This document shows, one piece after another, positions 1 to 5,853 of a DNA stretch of 6,436 bases. The notes beneath the pieces were generated by a model. That model searched no databases. It had not been told where the DNA came from and worked only from the letters and a program-made list of their open reading frames with translations. The number at the start of each line of letters is the position of its first letter. Position 1 is the stretch's first letter. This DNA comes from Oligoflexaceae bacterium. Its GTDB lineage: Bacteria > Bdellovibrionota_B > Oligoflexia > Oligoflexales > Oligoflexaceae. The DNA lies in the NCBI GenBank assembly GCA_947474445.1, contig CANJJY010000265.1, forward strand, positions 1 through 6,436, written 5' to 3'. Both the position numbers and the translations under genes were made by a program.

Positions 1-419
1 GGACTGATTGCACACCTCTCTTGAAGCTTACGAAAGTTCGCTATGCCTATTCCTTTAACCCTGATAAGACGAAACCATCGATCGCTCCTTGTTACACTAA
101 CTTTTCAAAGTTGAAGCGACTGTTTTTAGATAACTCGAATGACCTCGTCAATCTTGAGGTCACGCGCTCCTTTCCTCAGCTTGAAAAAATATCAATAAGA
201 GATGCTCAGATCAGCGATCTGACGCCGCTCAAAGGCCTCAAATTTCTTAGGGATGTGAATTTGAGTGATACGAAAGTGAGCGATCTGAGACCTTTAGCAG
301 GAGCTTCCCGCCTTAGTATCCTAGACGTCACGGGCACACCCTTTGAAGCCTTAGGTCCCAGCGAACAGAACTGCCCTATCAACGCGGAAAGCGAAGTTCT
401 CCGGGCGCTGTGCAAATAG
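1..419 (+). CDS. Leucine-rich-repeat protein, C-terminal part (5' end outside window)
   Basis: The reading frame is open from the first complete codon at position 3 to a TAG stop at 417-419, so the gene begins left of the window. The TTG at 21 has no ribosome binding site and is probably internal. About 138 residues are visible. Two clear consecutive 22-residue LRR units lie at 174-239 and 240-305, with a partial unit after them and a degenerate one before. Each carries an L-x-x-(I/V)-x-(I/L) strand followed by ISDLTPL or VSDLRPL, the bacterial internalin-type (SDS22-like) pattern. After the last strand (LDVTGTPF) comes a short tail with two cysteines (NCPIN...LCK), which may cap the solenoid or form a disulfide in an exported protein. 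LRR proteins of this type usually bind other proteins; the partner cannot be told from this fragment. GC content looks lower than in the genes to the right. The LRR call is firm; the function is unknown. Confidence 0.8.
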   Translation, partial: TDCTPLLKLTKVRYAYSFNPDKTKPSIAPCYTNFSKLKRLFLDNSNDLVNLEVTRSFPQLEKISIRDAQISDLTPLKGLKFLRDVNLSDTKVSDLRPLAGASRLSILDVTGTPFEALGPSEQNCPINAESEVLRALCK

Positions 420-454
420 TCGGTGTTTATCTTCCAACTTAAATAAGCCTTAAC

Positions 455-474
455 GGAGAGGAGCTACTATCTCC
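455..474. repeat. Small imperfect hairpin (GGAGA/TCTCC) after the LRR gene
   Basis: GGAGA at 455-459 pairs with TCTCC at 470-474 around a 10-nt loop. It lies 35 nt after the LRR stop codon, where a terminator might sit. The stem is only 5 bp and no T-run follows, so a rho-independent terminator is not supported. It may be chance. Confidence 0.2.
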
Positions 475-504
475 TTGAAACCTCTGACTTTAAGCACTAA
501 AGTC
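475..504 (+). promoter_or_regulatory. Candidate promoter overlapped by a perfect inverted repeat, upstream of the hybrid kinase
   Basis: A -35-like TTGAAA (475-480) is followed after exactly 17 nt by TAAAGT (498-503), a 4/6 match to the -10 consensus. A start near 510 would give a leader of about 33 nt containing the Shine-Dalgarno site of the kinase gene at 543. A perfect 7-bp inverted repeat, GACTTTA (486-492) and TAAAGTC (498-504) with a 5-nt gap, covers the spacer and the whole -10. That is a typical position for a repressor operator. GCCCCACG follows, not a T-run, so the dyad is not an intrinsic terminator. The bases are directly visible; promoter and operator roles are inferred. Confidence 0.4.
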
Positions 505-542
505 GCCCCACGATCTAAGGCCTGCCTTGAAGAGGATCGGTC

Positions 543-2354
543 ATGAAGCGATTCAATTTCCTCCGATTTCTTGGAATTTTGGCTCCCACTTTGGGCATGT
601 CAATTGTATGTTTTTTGCCCTATCACGCGATGCAGTCGATTCGGGGCGCTCTCACGGAAGTTGCGGACAGCTATCGCATGCAAAAGGAATTGCTCGATGT
701 GACGAGCTCGTACCAAGATGCATCGCGCAATTTGCGCAGTTATCTGCGCACGGGCAATCCGGAATACTGGCAGGAGTATTTGACGAGTCACCAGGCGGTG
801 ATGGATGAGTGGGACCAGCTTAAAAGAGTGTCGGAAAATCAAACGGACCTGCAGTTAGGGGTGTCCCAGTTAGGAAGCATTTTACGGAGTCAATTCGATC
901 AGAACAAGCGTTTGGGGAAAACACACTGGGAGTCAAATGCGAGCCAGGTCGCCATGGAGTTGATCGATCGGGATATGCTGCTTATCCAGACTCAAATCGC
1001 CGATCTCATGAATCATCAGGAAGCTATGCTGCAAAAATCTCTAAAACTCAGAGAGCGGCGAGAGCAAAGCAGCAGTGTCATGTTTGAAATCGTTTCGCTG
1101 ATGTCTGTCGGATTAGTCATGCAACTTGTTTTTGTGTTGAGACGCGAACTAGCGCATCGTCTGGAAAACGAGACTTTGAGCCGTGCCCTTTACGAACAGG
1201 CACAGGCGGCGAATCGTGCAAAAAGTATGTTCTTAGCCCAGATGAGCCATGAAATCAGGACCCCGATGACGGCGATCATAGGGTTCTCAGAACTTCTCGC
1301 CCAGCCGCAAACTAAGCCCGATGAGCATTCCAAATACGTGGACATTATCTACAGAAACGCTCGTTCTCTCCTGAAAATAATCAACGATATTCTCGATCTA
1401 TCAAAGGTCGAGGCGGGGGCGATCGAAGTTGTGCGGGAACCCTTCCGTCTGCGGACTGAATGTGCAGAATGGATGTCCGGTTTGGAATTGAGCGCGCGAG
1501 ACAAGGGTCTGGATCTGCAACTCGCATGGGACGAAGAAGTTCCACAAATGCTGCTGATCGATGCGTTGCGACTGAGACAAATTTTTGTCAATCTCGTCGG
1601 TAATTCGATCAAATTTACGTCGGCTGGAGGCGTCAGTATCAAAGTGAGCTGGAAGCCGCGGGTCCGGAGCCAGGAAGGAAAACTCATTTTTGAAATTCGC
1701 GACACGGGCCGCGGCGTTCCTTTGGACGCGCGCGAACGCATCTTCGAACCCTTCAAACAGGCTGATCGCCTGGTGAATCGAGACTATGGGGGAACGGGGC
1801 TCGGTTTGCCTCTGTCACGGCAGCTCGCGCGTCTGCTCGGTGGCGATGTCGAGTTGATCGAGAGCGAGATCGGCCAAGGCAGTCTTTTCGTTCTCAGTTT
1901 GGCCTGTCAGTCTCTCGAAGAGAAGACTTCTTTGAAATCTGAGCTGCCGGCCCTCAGCGAGGCATTTTCAACTCACAGTATGGTGCTCAAGGGGAAGAGG
2001 ATTTTGCTGGCGGAAGACGCTCTCGATATTCAATTTCTGATCCGACGTTTACTCTCTCTGGTGGGAGCCCAGGTCATGGTTGTCGGCAATGGACAAGATG
2101 CCATCGCCCAGGCCTCGAGCGAGACCTTTGATGCCGTTCTCATGGATATTCAAATGCCTGGCTGCGATGGCGTAAAAGCCACCCAGACTCTACGCTCTCA
2201 AGGATTCAAACCGCCTATCATTGCTTTGACAGCCCATGGCATGAAGGAAGAGCACGATCAGGCGCTAGCATCAGGCTGCAATGCCTGCTTGACCAAACCC
2301 ATCTCGCAACAGCAACTCGTCAAGACTCTCTTAGTCTTTCTCTCTCCAACATAA
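543..2354 (+). CDS. Membrane-bound hybrid histidine kinase (CHASE3-like sensor, HisKA, HATPase_c, receiver)
   Basis: A 603-residue sensor kinase that should autophosphorylate on His and pass phosphate to its own C-terminal receiver. ATG 543 is preceded by GAAGAGG (529-535) at 7-nt spacing. Membrane segments lie at about residues 7-27 and 179-199. The extracytoplasmic part between them looks all-helical, and its RNLRSYLRTGNPEYW stretch (62-76) resembles CHASE3 domains. No HAMP domain is evident; a short helical linker leads to HisKA with SHEIRTPM and phosphoacceptor H236. The ATPase has an N box (NLVGNSIKF, N350/N354), G1 (DTGRGV, D387), F box (IFEPF, 400-404) and G2 (GGTGLGL, 416-422), all intact. 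The receiver (about 486-597) has E491/D492, phosphoacceptor D535 (MDIQMP), T563 and K585. There is no HPt or output domain, so a separate phosphotransfer protein or regulator is expected. The signal is unknown. The gene converges on the next kinase gene with 6 bp between the stops. Confidence 0.93.
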   Translation: MKRFNFLRFLGILAPTLGMSIVCFLPYHAMQSIRGALTEVADSYRMQKELLDVTSSYQDASRNLRSYLRTGNPEYWQEYLTSHQAVMDEWDQLKRVSENQTDLQLGVSQLGSILRSQFDQNKRLGKTHWESNASQVAMELIDRDMLLIQTQIADLMNHQEAMLQKSLKLRERREQSSSVMFEIVSLMSVGLVMQLVFVLRRELAHRLENETLSRALYEQAQAANRAKSMFLAQMSHEIRTPMTAIIGFSELLAQPQTKPDEHSKYVDIIYRNARSLLKIINDILDLSKVEAGAIEVVREPFRLRTECAEWMSGLELSARDKGLDLQLAWDEEVPQMLLIDALRLRQIFVNLVGNSIKFTSAGGVSIKVSWKPRVRSQEGKLIFEIRDTGRGVPLDARERIFEPFKQADRLVNRDYGGTGLGLPLSRQLARLLGGDVELIESEIGQGSLFVLSLACQSLEEKTSLKSELPALSEAFSTHSMVLKGKRILLAEDALDIQFLIRRLLSLVGAQVMVVGNGQDAIAQASSETFDAVLMDIQMPGCDGVKATQTLRSQGFKPPIIALTAHGMKEEHDQALASGCNACLTKPISQQQLVKTLLVFLSPT

Positions 2355-2360
2355 CAATCC

Positions 2361-4541
2361 TTACCCCTGTTTCACTTCCGCCGGCGTGTGAGCGAGCAGT
2401 CGATCGAGGGTATGAAGCAGAGCTTTGACCTGCAAGGGTTTTGCTAAAAAGGCAGCATAGCCTGCATCGAGCGCCTTGGCCTGCGCTTCGGGCGATACGC
2501 AGGCTGAAAACGCAATCGCGGTGAATTCACGGCGTGCTGTCTTTTTGAATCGACGCATCAGTTCAAAGCCGTTGATATCAGGAAGACCAAGATCGGCAAT
2601 CACCAGAGCGGGCTGATATTTATGAAAGGCATCGAGGGCTTCGGTCGAATTCGCGCAGCCAATCGTCTTGAGTCCTTCGCTCTGCAGCACCTGCATCAGG
2701 AGCTGAAGTGTGAAGGGATCATCTTCAATCACGAGAAGATGTTGATTCTGCCAATAGGAGGGCAGAAGAGCGACGGGAAACGATTGAGCGAGCATCCCTT
2801 CGGTCGTCAGCTGTTCGGGCATAGGCGCGGCCACATCTGAGGATGCCGTACGCGGATTCGCTTTGCGTAAAGTCAAAGAGAAGAGGACTCCTGGCTTCGG
2901 ATGCAAACTCGCCGCCGTTAGGTAGCCACCCTGCATCTCGATGAGTTTGCGCGCGACGTAAAGACCTAAATCAAAATTTGCTGCCGTCAGAAAGCTCTCT
3001 TCATCCATCCCGGCCCCGGCATTGAGAAGCTGCAGGACGTTCTTTTGATCCGGACCATAGCCCGCGTGTTTGATGTGCAACAAGGTCTCGCGATGTTGCC
3101 GGGAAAAAATGATGGAGATGGACGAACCCGTTTGGCCGTAGCGTAGGACGTGATCGAGGAGCTTGTTCAGAGCGGCCTGCAACTGCTCGCGATCGGCAAG
3201 TACGTATTCGGGCGTCGACTCGGGGCTGACGAAGAGCCGCAGGGAGCGCTGCTCAGCGAGGGCCCTATGATGCGCGACGATGTTCTGAACGAGCCCGTTG
3301 AGTTCGACCGTTTCGATATGCAACTTCAGTTTGTTGGTGCTGAGGCGCAGCGTGTCATTCAATTCGTCGAGCAGACGGGTCTGGCGCTCGATGTTTTCCT
3401 GGATCGCCGTCGAGGCTTCCATCACGGATTTTCGGCTGCTGGACTCTTGCAGCATCTGCGCCCAGATGAAGATAGGCGTGAGAGGAGTCCGCATTTCCTG
3501 CGAGGAGCGGAGGATCATGCGTTCGATATTCTCGTGCAGCTGCTGCATCTGCTGGCGCGCGACTTCGGACTGATGCAGGGCCTTCTGGAGCTGTCCGTTC
3601 TGTTGCTCCAGATGGGAAAGCCGCTGGTTGACTCCCTGATTCTGTTTGCCGAGACTATAGGCGAGCAGAAGCGCACCGACCGCTAAGGAGGCGAGTTCGG
3701 GCATGACGTGCAAAAGTTGTCCCGGCACCGATGGATAGGTCAGCGCATAGAGAGCATAGAGACCAGCGCTTGCGCCTGGTAGTCCGAAGGCGGAGGTCAG
3801 GAGCAGGAGAGGAAGAAGACCCCAGAAAGCCGATATTTCGTAAGTAGGAAAATAGCTGCGCAGGGACCAGGCCAGCACAGGCAGAAGGCTCAGGAGAACG
3901 AGAAGACCCGTTGATCCCTGCCGCGGCCAGAGCGAGATGGAGCCGCCCTCGTTGGCGGCGTGCTGCTTGCGATCGCCGATCAGTCCCTGACTCAAGGGCA
4001 TCAAACAAAATATTGCAAAAGGGTAGGAAAGCCAGATGTCGAACATATCTCGCAAAGCTAGTTGAGCGATCCAAGTCGTGGCATCCGCCGTGGCCATCAA
4101 TTGATTGCGACTGAGAATCAAATAGGCCGTGCTGCTCAAGACAATATTCAACAAGCTCGTGAGGAGGACAAAGACCAAACCTTGCTTCCAGACGGCGTGA
4201 TTGCGCTGGCGAAATCTCTGCCAAAAGACAGCAAAACCGCCGTAAAGGACGGCGATGGCAATGGCTAAGAGAGACGCGGGGACCAGACGACCATCGAACC
4301 AGAGAAAATACCCATTCAGAAATGACCCAAGGAAAATAAGTGGCCAGAAACGCAGACCTAAGACCGAGAGAAAAGCCAAACTGAGGGCGTGCGATGCGTA
4401 CCAAGGTGCAAAGTAGCCGAGGGGATGTTGGTAGTAGAGGACGAGATCCAAGAGAGACCAACTGACCAAATAAAGAACCGCCGCTGTAACGTCGTAATCT
4501 TGAAGAACTTCGCGCGGCCGGACATGAGTTGACGCACGCAT
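2361..4541 (-). CDS. MASE1-type membrane hybrid histidine kinase homologue, probable pseudokinase with intact receiver
   Basis: ATG at 4541 (726 residues) is preferred: AAGG lies 6 nt upstream, whereas the TTG at 4568 in the same frame has no ribosome binding site. Residues about 18-297 form a multi-span membrane domain of MASE1 type (GLRFWPLIFLGSF at 62-74, PGASAGLYAL at 255-264), probably eight helices with little periplasmic part. A Gln-rich coiled coil (about 300-342) leads to a HisKA-like segment reading SQEMRTPL: the phosphoacceptor His is Gln (Q348, codon CAG at 3500-3498). The ATPase region is degenerate. The N-box Asn is H464 (KLLDHVLRYG), the G1 Asp is H492 (KHAGYG), no F box is evident, and G2 reads NFDLGL. 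The receiver (about 601-714) is intact: E606/D607/D608, phosphoacceptor D650 (ADLGLP), S679 and K701. The frame is uninterrupted over 2.1 kb, which argues for a maintained gene rather than decay. It may be a scaffold, heterodimer partner or phosphate sink; this is inference. Confidence 0.88.
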   Translation of the reverse strand: MRASTHVRPREVLQDYDVTAAVLYLVSWSLLDLVLYYQHPLGYFAPWYASHALSLAFLSVLGLRFWPLIFLGSFLNGYFLWFDGRLVPASLLAIAIAVLYGGFAVFWQRFRQRNHAVWKQGLVFVLLTSLLNIVLSSTAYLILSRNQLMATADATTWIAQLALRDMFDIWLSYPFAIFCLMPLSQGLIGDRKQHAANEGGSISLWPRQGSTGLLVLLSLLPVLAWSLRSYFPTYEISAFWGLLPLLLLTSAFGLPGASAGLYALYALTYPSVPGQLLHVMPELASLAVGALLLAYSLGKQNQGVNQRLSHLEQQNGQLQKALHQSEVARQQMQQLHENIERMILRSSQEMRTPLTPIFIWAQMLQESSSRKSVMEASTAIQENIERQTRLLDELNDTLRLSTNKLKLHIETVELNGLVQNIVAHHRALAEQRSLRLFVSPESTPEYVLADREQLQAALNKLLDHVLRYGQTGSSISIIFSRQHRETLLHIKHAGYGPDQKNVLQLLNAGAGMDEESFLTAANFDLGLYVARKLIEMQGGYLTAASLHPKPGVLFSLTLRKANPRTASSDVAAPMPEQLTTEGMLAQSFPVALLPSYWQNQHLLVIEDDPFTLQLLMQVLQSEGLKTIGCANSTEALDAFHKYQPALVIADLGLPDINGFELMRRFKKTARREFTAIAFSACVSPEAQAKALDAGYAAFLAKPLQVKALLHTLDRLLAHTPAEVKQG

Positions 4542-4642
4542 AGGGAGCCTTAAATCTGGAGGTTGCAATCGTGCCGAGCCTAGGAGACATGAGACGGCTT
4601 AGCGTCTTTTGAGGGCTCACCCTTTGGGAACGGCTCAGGGCA

Positions 4643-4700
4643 ATCTTCTTTTTGTGACCATATCTTTCTGTATGCGAAAGCTATCTTCTTAGGTCACCAC
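4643..4700. repeat. Short direct and inverted repeats in the divergent promoter region
   Basis: ATCTTCTT occurs at 4643-4650 and again at 4683-4690, exactly 40 bp apart (about four helical turns). Just after the first copy is GTGACC (4654-4659), and just after the second is its inverse GGTCAC (4692-4697). These make an inverted pair with a 32-nt gap, which extends to 7 of 8 matching positions (TTGTGACC against TGGTGACC on the other strand). Sites on the same helix face between divergent genes could bind a regulator of either one. The elements are short and the regulatory role is inferred. Confidence 0.3.
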
Positions 4701-4857
4701 CTGCAAGCTTATCCATAGATCCTTACACTTTTACAAGAGTTGAATCGCTCCTTCGCCCGAGAATTCAGCTCCAAAACAAGCCGGGCCAAGAGATGAGAGT
4801 TTATTTTCCACAGCTCTCGCCCTATGCTGGAGTTAAGGCTTTACGGCTATTCGCAAG

Positions 4858-4863
4858 AAGGAG
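4858..4863 (+). promoter_or_regulatory. Strong Shine-Dalgarno site (AAGGAG) placed for ATG 4869, not for the ABC gene start
   Basis: AAGGAG is the best ribosome binding site in the region and lies 5 nt before ATG 4869. It is 21 nt from ATG 4885, too far to serve that start directly. ATG 4885 has its own weaker AAGGG (4872-4876) at 8-nt spacing. The frame of the ABC gene is closed upstream by TGA at 4870-4872, so the gene cannot be extended to use this site. Confidence 0.55.
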
Positions 4864-4868
4864 ATCTC

Positions 4869-4895
4869 ATGAAGGGCGCGTCTGATGGCGGCTGA
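4869..4895 (+). CDS. Possible 8-codon leader ORF overlapping the ABC ATPase start
   Basis: ATG 4869 begins a tiny frame coding MKGASDGG and ending in TGA at 4893-4895. It overlaps the start of the ATPase gene at 4885 in another frame by 11 nt. Its AAGGAG ribosome binding site is nearly ideal in sequence and spacing. Ribosomes ending here would be in place to restart at ATG 4885, so translational coupling is the simplest role. The peptide has no run of one amino acid that would suggest an attenuator. It could instead be a chance ATG, or the sign of a base error near 4870-4884. The sequence is certain; translation is inferred. Confidence 0.3.
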   Translation: MKGASDGG

Positions 4896-5853
4896 AAATC
4901 TCTTGGACGTACGCGGTCTCTCGATCGGTCCGCTCCATGCTCCTCCTCTCGTTAAAGACCTCAGCTTTTCTCTCGAGAAAGGTCAGAGTCTCGGCATGCT
5001 CGGCGCCTCCGGGAGTGGCAAGAGTCTGACTCTGATGGCTTTGATGCGTCTCTTGCCGCATCCCGGCCTCTGTCGGCAGAAAGGTGACATCCTCTTCGCT
5101 GGACGCGACCTGGCGCTTCTTTCTGAGCTGGAAATGCAGGCTTTGCGCGGGCGCAGCATGGCCGCCGTGTTTCAAGATCCTTTAGCGAGCTTGAATCCGG
5201 TCCGCAGTTTGGGCTCACAGTTGCGCGAAGTATTCACCTTCCACGAGCAGGGAATGAGTCCTCAAGAGATCAGCTTGCGCCTCCGTGAGACTCTCCAGGC
5301 GGTTGGTCTGCAGGATCATGAGGCGCTGCTGCAGCAATATCCCCATCAAATTTCTGGAGGGATGAGACAACGGGTCGCCATTGCGATGGCCATCCTCCTC
5401 GATCCAGAGCTTGTCCTTGCCGACGAACCGAGTAGTTCTCTCGATGTCGCCCTGCAGGCGCAGGTGCTTAAGCTCCTGCAAAAACTGCAAAGCGAGCGCG
5501 GACTTAGTCTCTTGTTTGTCAGCCACGATCTCGCCGTCATCGCTGATCTCTGTCGCCAGTGTCTGGTGCTCTATGAAGGACGCATCGTTGAAAAGGCCCC
5601 GACGATTCAGCTGATCGAACAGCCGCTGCATCCCTATACGCAGGCTTTGATCGCAGCCCTGCCCCTGCATGGCCGTCCTCCGCGTCGCACGCTTAAAGCA
5701 AAGATCGAAACGGAGGCAGGGCAAGTCCGCGGCTGCTCCTTTCAATATCAGTGTCGATATGCAGATGCCGTCTGCCGCACGGAGGAGCCGATTCTTCGAC
5801 AGCTCCAGAGCGAGCATTGGATCGCTTGTCATCGGGCCGAGGAGATAGGATGA
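4885..5853 (+). CDS. OppD/DppD-family ABC importer ATP-binding protein
   Basis: A 322-residue ATPase, the usual length for OppD/DppD, which powers import of peptides or related solutes on the cytoplasmic face of the inner membrane. Visible motifs in order: Walker A GASGSGKS (40-47), Q-loop Q97 (VFQDP), signature ISGGMRQR (156-163, with M in place of the usual Q), Walker B LVLADE (176-181), D-loop SSLD (184-187) and H-loop H214. The C-terminal oligopeptide/dipeptide extension begins at PLHPYTQAL (247-255). It carries four cysteines, C284-x5-C290-x6-C297-x17-C315, matching the cysteine motif that binds an iron-sulfur cluster in DppD-type proteins. ATG 4885 is the only sensible start, because TGA at 4870 closes the frame just upstream. 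It overlaps the next ATPase gene by ATGA, so the two are co-translated. Substrate (oligopeptide, dipeptide, nickel, opine) cannot be decided from the ATPase alone, so no gene symbol is given. Confidence 0.93.
   Translation: MAAENLLDVRGLSIGPLHAPPLVKDLSFSLEKGQSLGMLGASGSGKSLTLMALMRLLPHPGLCRQKGDILFAGRDLALLSELEMQALRGRSMAAVFQDPLASLNPVRSLGSQLREVFTFHEQGMSPQEISLRLRETLQAVGLQDHEALLQQYPHQISGGMRQRVAIAMAILLDPELVLADEPSSSLDVALQAQVLKLLQKLQSERGLSLLFVSHDLAVIADLCRQCLVLYEGRIVEKAPTIQLIEQPLHPYTQALIAALPLHGRPPRRTLKAKIETEAGQVRGCSFQYQCRYADAVCRTEEPILRQLQSEHWIACHRAEEIG

Larger units (their letters stand above)
4542..4868. other. Divergent intergenic region between the MASE1 kinase homologue and the ABC transporter genes
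   Basis: These 327 bases hold no convincing gene on either strand. They must carry the promoters for the leftward kinase homologue and the rightward transporter operon, but no strong -35/-10 pair stands out. The best rightward candidate is TTTATT (4800-4805), 17 nt, TATGCT (4823-4828), which is weak. The region is more AT-rich than the flanking genes, with short T-rich tracts. It contains the repeat cluster at 4643-4700 and ends in a strong Shine-Dalgarno site at 4858-4863. No RNA gene or riboswitch was recognised. Confidence 0.6.

Noticed and set aside
3150..3686. 178-codon open frame on the plus strand
   Set aside because: It is antisense to the HisKA/HATPase region of the minus-strand kinase homologue. 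No domain is recognisable, and codon patterns of the opposite gene explain the lack of stops.
4541..4568. Upstream TTG start giving a 735-residue MASE1 protein
   Set aside because: No ribosome binding site precedes the TTG. The ATG at 4541 has AAGG at 6 nt, and the nine extra residues add no recognisable structure.
4592..4610. AGACG/CGTCT hairpin followed by TTTT, resembling a terminator
   Set aside because: The stem is only 5 bp and it points rightward, where no upstream plus-strand gene needs termination. It lies in the leader side of the minus-strand gene.
3655..4620. 321-codon open frame on the minus strand in a different frame from the MASE1 gene
   Set aside because: It overlaps the membrane domain coding region almost entirely. 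Its product is Arg/Ser/Pro-rich without recognisable motifs. The alternative frame gives a coherent MASE1-to-receiver protein.
4709..4812. Two near-matches to the DnaA box (TTATCCATA at 4709-4717, TTTTCCACA at 4804-4812)
   Set aside because: Each has one mismatch, and there is no cluster, AT-rich unwinding element, or dnaA/dnaN/gidA-type neighbour. An origin is not supported.
5215..5832. 205-codon open frame on the minus strand
   Set aside because: It is antisense to the OppD/DppD-like gene, which has every expected ATPase motif. The shadow product shows no motif.
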